From positions 5,196,227-5,260,226 of the forward strand of contig NC_037595.1 in the NCBI RefSeq assembly GCF_003073045.1: 64,000 bases of DNA, read 5' to 3'. The position numbers and the translations under genes were made by a program. The notes beneath the pieces were generated by a model, which was not told the DNA's origin, ran no database searches, and saw nothing but the letters and a program-made list of their open reading frames with translations. Position 1 is the stretch's first letter. Each line of letters opens with the position of its first letter. Below, piece after piece: positions 18,499-31,499 of the stretch. Source of the stretch: Pomacea canaliculata (lineage: Eukaryota; Mollusca; Gastropoda; Architaenioglossa; Ampullariidae).

Positions 18499-20039
18499 AC
18501 AGATATAGAGGATATGTCCCCTAAGTAGTTCCTGTAAAACTCGTTGTTCAGTATATTTCAGGCACGAGTGAAGAAATTATAGTTGACTATGTACGTTACA
18601 TACTAGTTAGTTATAACTTGGTTGTCTTTTTGATAATTTCATCTAACTTTACAGTGGACCCGCTCGATCTCGCGTGTGACGCTGTCAAGCTTACACTTTT
18701 ATCATTAGATGCCTAGCTGTAACCGCGCTCACGTTTGCGCCTGCCTCAATTTAGGCACATTTTGGAAATATAGGCTGATCCTCCTCTGAAGGAAATATTC
18801 AGGACAGACTGTAAACTTCGTCAATCTGCAGAGGAGGTGTGTGGTGTCCGTCATGCTGATAGCAAGGACCGTGCACATTCCTAACATGTTTATTTCGCGC
18901 ACCTCATTACGAAAAGGCCCATATACGCGGCAAACAAAAAAAAACGTGCAAGCGTCCATCAGCCAGGGTGAGGTTAGAGGAATTTGTATTATTCTTCTGT
19001 CACAGGGTGTTTCACAAAATAAGCATTCCATGAAGACAAATATATATATATATATCTTACATGCTGCCCTCGTTGAACTTGTCATGCGCTTCCTCAACTA
19101 CATACATGCTATTCGGAAACTTTACTATAGCTTCCACGTACAGAGTGCAAAGTGGGCTCCCTTTGTTTTCAGCGCGGTGTTATATAGCTATGTAACTCCG
19201 TGGATTTTAGTATTTGGATTTCCTATCTACTTCACCGCCAGTACTTGTGAAAACATGTATCACGGTAGCTGAAATCTCAGGACACGTACCTATATAATTT
19301 CTGCTCAGACTTCGTATGTTCTCCCTTTCCACTTCGACAATTAAGTGTGCTTTTGTAGTATTTGGACCCATGCATAGTCTGGAATTCCCTGATAATGTAC
19401 TTTTAGCATACATCGACAAATGGAACTGGCTAAAATACCTTATAATTAAGCACATCTTTTTCAAAAATACTTAATAGGTTGACTCCATTGCGTGTGCGTG
19501 CAGGCGCATAATTATTATTATGGGGCCTCGATTGTAAAGGTAGAGTGATGAACTGATATGACGTTCGCCGTGCGGAAAGCACGGCATGAATAAGGTGGAG
19601 CCTACCCATGGACCATATCTAATCTTCCCAGATAAATCAGGTGGGCAAGGGAGCGTACACAGGTACAATTAGCAGCAAGAACAGTAACACGTTTCGCATT
19701 ATCAGCATTATTTGATAAACAGCTATAAATCTGTTGAAAATAAATTGCTTTGTTTCATACTCATGTTTATATCCAGTTGATAAACAGAACGTCAGTATTT
19801 GATGAAAATACAGTCAACTCTTTCAAATCTGTAAACTACAATTATTAATCAAGTCATGTGGATGTGACTAGACAGATTAAAGAAAGAGCACTCTCGCGAC
19901 AAACGAAAATAAAAAGGACTTCACAACATTTTAAGGCAATATCACAAAGACATTATAAAGCGATTATGTTGTCGTAGAATAAAAGCGTATTCGTTTTATT
20001 TATTATGTGAATTTCCAAGCTTGTGATTTCTTTATATGG
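18499..20039. other. Intergenic DNA between the SIAE copies, including a short hairpin
   Basis: No gene recognised. Two overlapping open frames near 18729-19272 on opposite strands show no family features. At 19567-19585 a perfect seven-base stem (GCCGTGC/GCACGGC) closes a five-base GGAAA loop. The sequence around 19480-19670 has higher GC than its surroundings and could be an old repeat. Confidence 0.4.
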
Positions 20040-20059
20040 TAGCAAATTACTGGAAAACA

Positions 20060-20225
20060 TTCGCATCAAGGGACACTATCGAGTACAAGGGTTATTGCTG
20101 CGGAAGATATAGTTGAACCATGATGTCTATAGGAGGGTCGTTCTTCTTCTAATTTTCCACACTGCTTCAAGTCAGAATGTCGTCTTCATGCAACAAAATG
20201 ACAACAGAATAAGTGAGAAAACTTA
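20060..20225 (+). repeat. Copy of the SIAE-1 5' segment, upstream of SIAE-2
   Basis: It is homologous to 10189-10360. The frame encoding RVVLLLIFHTASSQN corresponds to the candidate leader at 10255, but the only ATGs nearby (20120, 20123) are in another frame that stops after about ten codons. An in-frame stop precedes a possible non-ATG start at 20113. It looks like a decayed or non-coding leader. Confidence 0.5.
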
Positions 20226-20665
20226 TTTCTTTAGACTATATAGATTTAAAGGATCTACTGTTAAACATGGTGAAATTTGTTTTGATAACACGGACGTCAA
20301 GCGAATAATGATGATTACAAGTTATAAAAAAACACGCACGCTCATAAAGATGTCCAAGGATATCAGTATAAGGCTAATCAATGGCTGTTTGTTCTGATTC
20401 ATGTAGATTACATTAGAAGAATTTCTTACAAGGAAGTATATTGAGAAAATTTTAGCATTTTGTTTACTGTAGGTACTTATATATATATAAGTATATATAT
20501 AACTTCATATACAAATAGCCTTTTACATTTTAGGTCTGTGACTGGAAAAAATATAAAGATTTTTAGGATTACTAAGGCTTTAGTTTAGCGATTTTCTTTC
20601 TATGTAATAATGAAGTAATAATTATTTTTAATCAAAATTGTGCTCAGATCATCACAACGATTTAG

Positions 20666-23600
20666 ATGGAAATCTCGAAGCAAAGCATAACAGCAGGACG
20701 ATTTGCTTTTGCGTCCTATTATAATGATCACATGGTCCTGCAACAGGCCCCCCAGAAAGCAGTAATCTGGGGCTATTATCCTGATGCTGGTTACCGTCTT
20801 ATTGTTAAGGTAGAAATGGAATATTTGACAAAGTGGTGTCATTTCATTTGTTAAATGGGTTTTCTATGACACTTATTGTTCAATAAGCTAATTCTGAAAT
20901 TAATGGAATGTTCACTTCGTTCATTTCAGTAGTTGTATTTTACTATGTCATTATTCCAACTCTGCTGGCCATAAACTGTTCCAATTACATTGAATGCAGC
21001 AGTTTAAATTAAGAATAAGTGGGTTTGGTGACTATAGATCTCAAGCACACTTTCTTTGAATGATGCTTTCTAAAAACATATGATGGTTTTCATGCAAAGA
21101 TTTTTAAAATCTGTCTCTTCTTCTGTTTTATTTCTGTTTTATTTGAAGTAATTTAAATAACTTATGGACATGCTCTGTTTACACATATTTCCTTTACATT
21201 TTATGATATATGATAACAAATTCAATATATTATTCAGTAGTTTATATTTTACTGACATCTTCTAAATATATATCAGTTAATATCCTTACAAAATATGCAC
21301 ATATATATGTACACACTCATGCATAAACACACACTGGTTAATTATTCTGCAATGCTGACACATTTCATATAGTAAGGTGAGCTCCTTTTCTTAATTTGCA
21401 AATTAGGTTCATGGCATGGAGAAGGTTTATTCTGCTGTTGTAAACCCTGGTCCAACTGCAGATGAAGGCATATGGTCTATAACGCTAGATCCCATTCCAG
21501 CAGGTGGGCCCTATACCATTAATGTGTTCTCAGAGTCAACGGTAATTTCCATCACTGATGTCTTGTTTGGTGATGTGTGGATCTGCTCTGGCCAGTCTAA
21601 TATGCAGTTCACAACATACCAGGTAATGGAGATAGAAGTTGTTCATGTGATGAATGTTTGATTTGAATAAGTGAAGGAGGTAGGAGCGCACATTTAAACT
21701 GTCCAAGAAGTGCAATGATATTATGCCAGATATTTTTAGCTGTTAATTATATATAGCTTCATATAGTTTATGTATGATAAGTTTTATGTTTATGCAGGCC
21801 TAACTAACTTTGTATTTTTAAGAAAGATTTTTTTTGTGTGCAAACCTATCAGCAAAAATGTCTAAGTACTTGATCTCTCTATAAAAATTTATTACAGATA
21901 TTTAATGCATCAGAAGAACTGGCAGCTTCAAGTAAATATACAGCCATCCGACTTTTCACTGTGGCCGAGACATACTCACCCACTCCTTTGACAGACTTAG
22001 CAAAAGTTGAAGAGCAGTGGTCTCTCCCAAACAGCAGTAAGAGACATATGCTGAAAGTGTTTTTTTATGTTAATAGGTAATTGTTTCAAGTCACATTTAG
22101 AAACAATCCTAAGTTCTTAGACATAAATACTTTTTATGTATTAAGCTTCACAAACTGATTTTTTTTTTTTTAAATCTGAAGCTTAACAAAGCAGGAAACA
22201 TTCACTTAAAGCATCCTGTCTTTGGTTGAGAATACGCATTTAGGCATTTCTGGAATGATGTGGCTGAGGTAGTGAACTGAATAAAAATATTATGTTTTTT
22301 GTTAAATTTTACGTTTTTAGCCACAGTAGGACAAGGACCTTGGACTCATTTTTCTGCTGTTTGCTGGTTGTATGGTAAACTACTGTTTGAAGAGCTTGGA
22401 TATCCTATTGGTTTAATTGACACCAACTGGGGAGGAACACCTGTGGAAGCATGGTCTTCACCTGATGCATTAGCCAAGTGTGGATTACGCTTTGACAGCC
22501 ATTCTGTAAGGTACAGGAAAATTTCTTGGGCTTATTCTTTAAGTCAGTCAAGGCAAAATTACTTGTGTCTGCTAAATAGAGCACTACTTATCCATATTTG
22601 TTGTAAGCCTATTAAATGTAAGAGGTGAAGGTCAAGGCTGTATGCCCTAATGATTGCAGTACTAGTGAACTGAAAGAGTGTCCAACCTTTTCCTAGCCTG
22701 ATAAACCTAGCACCCCTTTTACTGCTTAGGTAGACAAAGAGAAACATGCTATCATTAGCTTCAGTGAATTTCAAACCCATGACCTTATCCTCTAAAGTCA
22801 AGCACACTAAACACACAGCTACAGAACCTATCTGCTGGTTAATGTGCAGCATTTCAGTGTCACTTTTTCATCTTGAGCAGATTCAATTATGTCAAGAAAC
22901 TTTGTAATTACAGGGCGTAAATCTGCCTTCAGTTTCTTGTTGTCGTTAAAGAGCAGATAATGAACAGCATACCCAAATGAATAGGTTTTCTAATAATTGT
23001 TTTGTCACAAGGTGAAGATTAATACAGATTAATATCAGTAAAAAATTTTGATCTGCATAATTTGTGCAAATTTTAGACACATTTGTTAGCATATTCATCT
23101 TAACCACATGAAGAATCTAAAATGTGTTTCAAAGATTCAGAACTGTCAGGAAAGAATTTGAATTAAAGTTACAATCATACTTATTAAAAAGTTTCTAAAA
23201 GATCTGCTGCAGTTTATCTCAGAGCTGCTTGTTATCTGCCATATTTCTTTCAAGCCATGCAAAGCCCAAGAGAAAATACACACCATTAGAAGGCCCATAT
23301 GACCTATCTCAGCTGTGGAATGCCATGGTTAACCCTTTGCTGAAAATGACCATCTATGGCGCCATTTGGTATCAAGGTAATTTCAGCACGTTTAAATTAC
23401 GGAAACTGGCAGTTTAAAGTATCTGCATTGCATTAAAAATTGTGTGTGTGGTTTTTTTTTTTTGGTTTTGCATCTATATAAATATGCCTGTATGTTTGTG
23501 CACATGATTTGTGTATGTAATTCATATAGGTGAGGCAGACTCTGCTGAGCCCAAGATGCATATGTACAATTGTACTTTTCCTGCTATGATTGATGACTGG

Positions 23601-25225
23601 CGGGCAAAGTTTAGTGCACAGTCTGGCCAGACTGACCCTGGTTTTCCATTTGGTTTTGTACAGGTTAGTAGTATGGACCGTAAATAAATGTTCTTTCTTT
23701 TTGTGCAGGATGTATTTTAACACTGCCATTTACTGCTTGATTTCTAGGAGTGATTATTATAAGGTTATTATGATTATTATATTATTAAAAGGCAGTAAGT
23801 CACTTATTTCACAAGAAAGCAGCATATTATTAAAACTTTGGTAAACTATTAGCATAAGAATTTTATGTTTGAAATTTCACATTTGCAAATAAAATATTGT
23901 CAGGCAAGACATTTTTCATGCTTGTCCAGCTGGCACCAAACAATCCAGTAAGTCAGGACATTCGGGTTGGCTTTCCTGATGTGCGCTGGCACCAGACAGC
24001 CGACTATGGCTATGTGCCAAATTCGCGGATGAAAAATGTCTTCATGGCAGTAGCCCTTGACTTGCCAGACTTTGACTCACCTGATGGCAGGTAAAACACT
24101 AGACTGAAGTTAGATGCAAGACTATGAAAGGACATAGGTGTTATTAGCAACTGTGAAGTATATATGTTCATGTATATGTTCTTATTATTCTGTGTACTTT
24201 ATTTGTTGGTTTTTTTTTCTCTTGCTAGTGGTGCACATACAGTCTGTATATGCTTTTACTCTTTATTACATTGTCATTTGTTTTTATTTATGTACAACGC
24301 ATTGAGTATGTTCCATAGTAGAGAAAAGTTCTGTATAAATATGTTTATTATTATTATAATATATATGCTTATTAAGATCTTTGGTCACTGTAACACTGAA
24401 GACTAATTTGTTTTGCTGTATTAGCATTCATCCTCGTGACAAGCAGGATGTGGCCTATCGTCTGCTCCTGTCAGGTCTGGCAGTTGCTTACAATAAGACC
24501 TCTGGTGTCTACAATGGACCACTCCCTGCAGCAGTTTCCCAGAGTGGAGGCTCTGTTACTCTTAACTATGGCAGTGAATGGCAGCTTCAGATAGCCAACA
24601 ATGAGGGATTTGAGGTGTATAGCTGACACTTTCTTTGCGATATTTGCTCTATCATGGAGATATAGTTGGTTGGTTGGTGTGTTTTACCCTGTGCCTGCAG
24701 CTAAGGCCATATCATAGCTGGAGATGTAGCTAGGCTGACAATAAGCGATTCCAAGCAACCTGTGGTGAATATTTAGAAATAATGATGAATATTCTTTCTG
24801 ATATGAGCAATCAACAACATGGATATATTTAAGATAAACTATGAAAACTGACACCATATTAACATCCAATATAATTGCAAGTGTGTTATCCTGGACCTAA
24901 CCTAACATCTACTTTATTTCAGGTTTGCTGTTCTAACAATCCCTTAGGCTCGTGCAAGTACCAAGACCCTGGATGGACCGAGGCTCCAGTTATCTCCAGC
25001 ACTTCTGTTGCTGTTGTTTTGAATGGGACAGTCTGCAGTTCAGAAAAGTACATTATCGGAATCCGCTATGCTTGGCGAGAATCTCCCTTCGAGTTCAAAA
25101 AGGGCACGATTTATTCCATTGCAAATGCCCTTCCAGCTCCACCTTTCATCAGCTTCAAACCTCAAAATGCAGGAAGCACCTTTACATATACCTTTGACTG
25201 GTCTAAGCCAACTATTCTTCCATGA
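20666..25225 (+). CDS. SIAE: Sialic acid 9-O-acetylesterase, copy 2 (SIAE-2)
   Basis: Exons: 20666-20809, 21407-21622, 21898-22036, 22321-22510, 23255-23376, 23530-23663, 23930-24090, 24425-24614, 24923-25225 with stop. They give 532 residues with phases identical to copy 1. The nucleophile block GDVWICSGQSNMQF puts Ser near residue 112; WGGTPVEAWSS and DVRWHQTADYGYVPNS (His near residue 336) are intact, and both copies end in FDWSKPTILP. The first exon begins with ATG immediately after an AG, so 20666 may be either a start codon or the beginning of an internal exon. No signal peptide is visible, so the protein may be cytosolic or an upstream leader exon may have been missed. Exon 23255-23376 is 30 bases longer than its copy 1 counterpart. 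Coding bases are AT-rich, unlike copy 1. The gene appears intact. Confidence 0.93.
24292..24362 (+). repeat. LINE 3'-tail-like sequence in SIAE-2 intron
   Basis: The string ACAACGCATTGAGTATGTTC followed by CTGTATAAATATG and a run of TTATTATTAT resembles the 3' ends of CR1/L2-type elements, which end in a short ATT-like microsatellite. No coding part is attached. Confidence 0.45.
24664..24722 (-). repeat. 3' fragment of the SINE family
   Basis: On the minus strand it reads through a diverged version of the TATAGCCTTAG-CTGC...GTAAAACACCAA end of the SINE at 6101-6300. It is short and diverged, so the assignment is tentative. It lies in the last intron of SIAE-2. Confidence 0.4.
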
Positions 25226-26671
25226 ATTGTGTTGCAATAGTAGGCCTCGATATGCTCAGATTTTGTTAACCATTATTTTGGCTGTGAATATGAAGCTATT
25301 CTAAGTATTAAACTGCTTTGGGACAGACTTTTCCTTGTGAGCACTTCTGAAAATAGCTATACCACATTTTGACCTTACATTCTGTCAGGTTATGGAAACT
25401 ACTCCAGCTAAGTAAGCTAACAGGTGGTTTATTGTCTATTGAATGAGATATCTTGTTTTTTCTCTTGATATTTAGGTGTGATTCATGCAAATATTGTTCA
25501 TATTTTTTATTATTGTTTATAATATTATATTAACTTCACAAATAATATTCATTTGTTCAGAATGTTAAAGGCTCTTTTTCATTTGAAGGGGCTTTAAATC
25601 AAATTGGTTGCTTGGCAGCTTAAGAAAATACGGAGTGTTTTAAGCTTTGTTAAAGAGTATTTACAATATATTATATATTTATGGCAGATACGTTGTTGAA
25701 TACATTCTATAAAAAATTCTAACTTTGATAAGAAATATTCAAGATTTTGTTCGATGAGTGACATATGCAATATGTACTAGTTTGTTTTGCTCCGTTTTAT
25801 TTCTTAACCAGTGGATGATTCTTTTTCTAGACTGTTAATATTATTGTTATCAGTTCTGCTTGTATGTGTCCTTTGTGTTCACAATAATTTTGTCTGAAAC
25901 CACACCACGCCAGTGGAATCAGTTCTGTGCTTCCTAAAAGATCATTTAGTACAGGTTTTATATCTATACTGTATATAGATAAGGCTTTTAGTTTGTATAG
26001 TGTTTGACTACCAGCTGTAGCAAAGTCACCATCTTGGGAGTTGATGCCAAGTGGAAGAGCTAAGTATTTACTAATAAATTTGCATTGTGATACTATTTAC
26101 AAGAATTTCCATTGACTAAAAGTAGTATAGAAAAGTAAGCCCAAAAAAACAACCACGAACCTGTTTGATCAGAATGTTTATCACAGATAGCCTCTAGGGA
26201 TATAACAACCATTTCAAAGTAGATCCTCCTCATATACGAAATACAGAGATAGTCCTTTGCTTCATTGTTACTCACTACTTCTTGAAGGTTCATGGGTTGG
26301 ATCTCGCGAAAAACAGTAGCCTTACATGTATCTTTAACTTAATACTGTGGAAGCTGATAAATCCTAAAGAAAACAAAGCATGTTTTAGGTTACTGACCAC
26401 AATTTTAGACTATGATTTACTGTGGTGAACAAGTTTATGGAATGTATTCACTTAATTTTCTTTTTCTTGCTCACATTTTGTGTGTGTGGCCGGGTATCTA
26501 TGCACAAAACAATATTTTTTTAAAAAATGGTATATATTTTTATTTAGTGACCAATGATTATTTTGTATGTGAAAATTTTGGACTAATAACTTTAGTACAC
26601 TTTGTTAAATTAATAAAAAATTCTGAAAAAAATTACTTTGTGTAATGAAGAATTATAATGTTATGAATAAA
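25226..26671 (+). other. SIAE-2 3' flank with candidate poly(A) signals
   Basis: AT-rich, no conserved frame. ATTAAA at 25308-25313 is close to the stop; AATAAA occurs at 26073-26078 and 26666-26671. Which one is used cannot be decided from sequence. Confidence 0.4.
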
Positions 26672-29039
26672 GCAGGATGAGGCAGAGTGTGTGCAGTTCT
26701 GATTATGCCATATACAAATTCACAATATACAAGTATCTGATCCTAATTAACCAAGTTCTGGATGAATACTTCTTTTATTTGTGTGACAGTTTAAACTGTT
26801 TGACTTAGATACTTAGCACTGTAAAATACTTATGTTAATGATTTTAATTTAGAAGGTTCTTTGTGAAAGAGACAAGTGAAAATGAGTCAGCGTAAACTCA
26901 AAGCAGCTGGCTTTGCGATTTATCTCACCTCACTGGGAATGGCGTCCCCTCCTACCCTACTAGCCTTCGATCAGATCCACTAGCTCATGATCCATCAAGT
27001 ACTGATCATCTTCACACCTCTAGAACTTAGTATTTGGGCATGTGACTGTAATCGATATTACTTTCATTGTCTACAACTCTACATGATACTATGTATCAGG
27101 TCTGTATGCATGAATGGTAACGGATGGAAGTTCAGAGGAACCCTTCCCTTCAAACTTTGGAAGCCATGGAATTTGTTCTGGCGCTAATTCAACAACTTTT
27201 AAACACTATGAAGGGCTGCATAGAGTTTATTGTGACATGCAAAATAACTTTAACAAAGGCCTAAAACTGATGACGGGAGTAACGGTAAATAAACGAGGCC
27301 TCTGACTCGCGCAAAACAACCGAAACAAATTAACTACAAGTAGGTTATATTAGTGAAGATCACTGAAAGCATATCTCTGTAGGAGTATTGATTATCTTGC
27401 TAAAGAAAACAAAAACCAGACCGAGAGATTAAAATTAAAACAATTTCAGTTAAGGGAGTAAACATTGATCTTCTATCTTCTTTAAAGACTGATTATAATA
27501 ATATCTTGAAAAAAAGTGAAATTTCAGTGCGGATCAGGTACAAAACGAAGAATGGGAGATAACAAGCAAAACCTTTTTTTTTTATGTCTTACGTCCCTCT
27601 GATTAGTTTATCCTCTGCCAGTTTGAATGAGTTGCTTAGTGTGGCGTCTAAGCGCATAGACAAAATGCTCAGGTTATTAGATTGAGTATTACTTAAATAG
27701 CTTAACTAAGTAATTGAACAACATTTTAATTTAGGTGGACCTTTGAAATCGTTATCAAAGAGACTGGTATAAACTTTACACAAAAATTGGTTTGATTGTT
27801 TTATGGTTAATTGCTGTGTTAACGCCATTATTCGTTTTGTCATAGCTCAGCGCATGTGAGAATCACCTCCACACACAAAGGTTATTTTGTTTCGAATCTG
27901 ATTATTACTATTTAAGGAAGAGAAAGGACAGATATATAAGTGACAATAGCAAGATATAAACTTTAAGGCTTTACAAAAATGAGACAATTGGAGCCTAGAA
28001 CCACCAAGAGCATAAACCAGAGACAGGCTGCATTACTGCTATTTCCAGCATATTATTTTTATTTATTTATTTTTTTAAATTTTTTTTTGAAGATACACGA
28101 TTAAGTCCGCATGCCTAAACATTCTTTTGGCTGTCGCTCGGGAGTGTACGTCTTACGACGAAATCATTTTTGTTTGACACAATATTACAACTCATGTCTT
28201 GGAAAATAAAGGACTTGTGAACCAATCCGATTTCGCCTTTTGTTTTCTATTGAAAGAAAACTATGCTGTGTGAACCTCATAAAGATTTCAGCGAAACGGA
28301 AATATTTTAATGTCTATTTCAATCGTCCGTCTATCTCCCGTTTCTGTCTATTTATTATTCTGTGTGTGTGTGTGTTACAACTAAGTACCTGGGTTGACGG
28401 TAACGGTTATCCCACACACTATCACTGCTAATAACTGACTCGATATCAAAAATATAAATTATTATAATTAAAGACATCGTTGTATCTGGTGTAAACGTGA
28501 CTTAATTTATCTTTCAACAGAAAAGCGTCAGAATGTAAACGGAAAGACTAGGAGGAATAAATGAACAGAAAAAGTCAACTTGTGCATGCATGCTTCCTTT
28601 TCCAGTGTGATTTACTTGTAAACAAAAGTTTCCTCAGGATGCATCTTGATAAAGATAACAAAAATTCGGAAAAATTAAAATAAAAACATTTAAAACAGTG
28701 AGAGACTAAAATTTTGTCTTCTGTTTTAAAATATTTAATTGTTTATATCTGTATTTTGGAATGACAACGTACCTTAAACGCTTTTCATCTTGCAGGGATA
28801 CTAACAAGTGTGCTCACATACAAAAATGAACAAAAGAGTAAAACAATAAACAAAGCAAAACAAGTGCTAGTTACAAGATGATTAAAAGATAAGGATAATG
28901 TGTGTCAGAGAAATGCGTTATTTCCCTTGTAAGCATAGTTCGAGAGTGTGTGCGAGTGTGTGTGCACCAAGTGAAAATACACGAAAAAAAAGGGTCTAAT
29001 TCGTAAACCCCGTGCAGGAGCATAAACTGATGACACGTG
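26672..29039. other. AT-rich intergenic DNA, no gene recognised
   Basis: Short open frames only, none with recognisable domains. No SINE or LINE blocks were matched here. Confidence 0.5.
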
Positions 29040-29191
29040 ACACTAGTAACGACAGCTCACCTCCACGTTTTTCGCTCAGTGAACAGTGAGTGACATTCCC
29101 AACGCTGCCGCCGAGACGGTTGGTCCTACCTGTGCAGGTGTAATACAGACAGGGGGAAGTCTGTGCATTTAGTTCCTTGGCCAGTCACGAG
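29040..29191 (+). other. Possible non-coding first exon with strong donor
   Basis: A GC-richer stretch ends at GAG followed by GTAAGC (29192-29197), a strong 5' splice site, and lacks an ATG over most of its length. This resembles a 5' untranslated first exon for a plus-strand gene further right. No partner exon could be assigned, so it may be chance. Confidence 0.22.
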
Positions 29192-29531
29192 GTAAGCAAA
29201 TATGTCTTATATTTGTCCTGAATTCTAAATTCTGATTTCACTGCAAAAGTATTGTTAAATTGCTTCATGAGAAAAATCTTAACGTTCAATAAGAAAATCA
29301 CGTGATGAGTATAACGCGAGGGAGAACACATGGTAGAAGTCTCATAGTCATTAAGTTAGAGGAACTAATGTTGGTGATGAGTTCAACTCAGGGAGACTAA
29401 AAGTAGCAGTGAATGGTAGAGTCTCAATTAGTAATTAAGTTTACAGGAACTAGCTCTAATGTGGAGGAACGGTTAAGGAGGACCTCGCTGACACGATCCT
29501 TAACTACAGGAGGGGCCTGAGAGCCTTCTTC

Positions 29532-29714
29532 CTACATCGGACCCAACCCAGGGGTGACTGTCAACCGAGGGAGGGGTGGATAGCTCGAACTGATCCGGGT
29601 AGGCCTGGAGTTTCTTCCCATGTCGGTCGCCGAGGAATCGAGCATCCTGTCGACGTTTCCACTAATGTCCTGGCCAAAGAGTCTGGAAGTGTCTACCAGC
29701 ATTGGTGTTTCCAT
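29532..29714 (-). other. GC-rich 60-codon open frame, unknown
   Basis: A minus-strand frame of 60 codons begins METPMLVDTSRLFGQD and ends before a GTAGGA that could serve as a donor. Composition differs from the AT-rich surroundings. No domain recognised; it could be an exon or an open frame by chance in GC-rich repeat DNA. Confidence 0.18.
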
Positions 29715-29829
29715 GGGAACGTGTGCAGTGGCGTGTTAGTGTAATAGCTAGTGTGACAGCGCACCTGCCTACAGTGAGTGGGTGAAGAACATTCTTGGCG
29801 CTGAGATTTGTGAGAGCATCGTGCATCGG

Positions 29830-30006
29830 GAGGGGGGGAGATTGGTGTTTTACGCCGTGCCAGCAACTTTCACGGCAAGGCAGCCAGCCCTGTGAACAGA
29901 TGTCACGTGCAGAGAAAGAACAGCGTGCCCGAGACGAGAGCTGAACCCAGGACAGCCAACCTTCCCTGTGTTGGTGACAGGCGCTAACCGTTGCGCCACC
30001 GGACCG
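29830..30006 (-). repeat. tRNA-derived SINE, near full length
   Basis: Reverse complement of the SINE at 6101-6300: it ends at 30006 with the A-box-like GGTGGCGCAACGGTTAGCGC read on the minus strand, and contains GGTTCAGCTCTCGTCTCGGG at the B-box position. Two nearly complete copies in opposite orientation allow the family ends to be set. Confidence 0.8.
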
Positions 30007-30369
30007 AGAAGCATCGTAATCGGGAACCACGGACTGACGGGAATTGTAAGTGTTATCTTCGATTTTGTCTAATTTTTCCGTGTGGCCACTGGTAGTCATC
30101 GGACACTAGTTCTCATGATGTCATCCCAATCTTCTTATTAGCAAGTAGACAAGACGCGAGAACAAGTATAAGAAACTTGACATCCTAGCGTGGAAACTGA
30201 GAAGTATACTGTCAGTAAGAATTTTGAGTGTTATTGCCGAAATAGTTATCTAACTCAAATTGAATGACGGAGAAGTGAAAAAGTCATTATGAACATTGAT
30301 TATGCTATTTACGGTTTACAGTCATCTCGTATGCGTTTTTGATGTAAGTTATGTAAACATTGTGGATCG

Positions 30370-31485
30370 ATTTGATAAAAAAAAAAGAGGTCCAACACAT
30401 GTTGCAATCTGCCATCTGCCATGACCTTGATGATTGGTATGATTGGTGATGGATGGTTAATAGAATGGAGAATGATGGATGATGATGAACGGTTAATGAT
30501 GGTTGATGATGATGATGAGATTTGAATTTGATTGAAGAATGGATGATTGATAAATGATGGTTGATTAATGATGATGATGAGATGATGATGGCGGATGATG
30601 ATGATGATGATGATGGTTGATTGGTTTATTGATGATGATGGTTGATTGATGAGCGATGATGACTGAATATGGCGTGATGGTTATCAGTTGGTTGAATGGT
30701 GTTGAATGTTGAATTGGTTGGATTGGTATGAAGATGAGGTTGATGGTTGATTGGTTGATGGTGATGTTATGATTGATAATGTTTGGTTGGTTGATTCTAT
30801 TGATTGATGATGATGGTTGATGTCGATGATGATGGTTTGATTCTTTGATGATGATGTTGTTAGTTTGATTAGTTGATGATAAATGTTGATGATGTGAATG
30901 ATAGGTTGTATTGACTGCTTGATGAGATACGTGTGAAGATTTGTATAGTTGTACTGTATTTTTTGTTTTGATTTCTAATTGATTCTTTTGATGAATTGAT
31001 GTAGAAACATGTTGATTAGTTGATGATGATGTTGATGATGTTGATTAGATTGTTATGATGAGACGATGTTGGTTGATCAGTTGAATTCTTTGGATGATGA
31101 TTAGAAAATGTTGATTAGTTGAGTGATGATGGTTGATGCTGTTGATTAAGTTGTTGATGATAATGACGATAGTGGTTGATCAGTTGATGATGTTGGTTGT
31201 GATTCATGAAGTTGATTATTGATGAATGGATGATAAGATTGGTTGATAATGATATGGATGGTATGGTATTGGTTGATTCATTGATGATGATGTTAATGAT
31301 GTTGATTAGTTGATGATGATGTTGATGACGATTTTATTAGTTGATGATGATGTTGATGATATTGGTTGATTCAATGATTGACTCATTTCGGATGATGTTC
31401 ATTGGTTAGTGATAATGATATTGATTAGTTGGTGATAATGTTGACGATGATGTTGATGATATCGATTGATTGATGAATGATAAGA
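30370..31485. repeat. Degenerate GAT/GATT-rich tandem array
   Basis: The plus strand is built from GATGATGATG and GGTTGATTGATG variants for about 1.1 kb, with a period that drifts between three and about a dozen bases. It is the first of four adjacent arrays reaching the assembly gap. Confidence 0.9.
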
Positions 31486-31499
31486 AGTGATTAATTAAC

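Noticed and set aside
18729-19272. Overlapping 122- and 143-codon frames on opposite strands
   Set aside because: No domain, low complexity patches, no splice or start support; likely chance.
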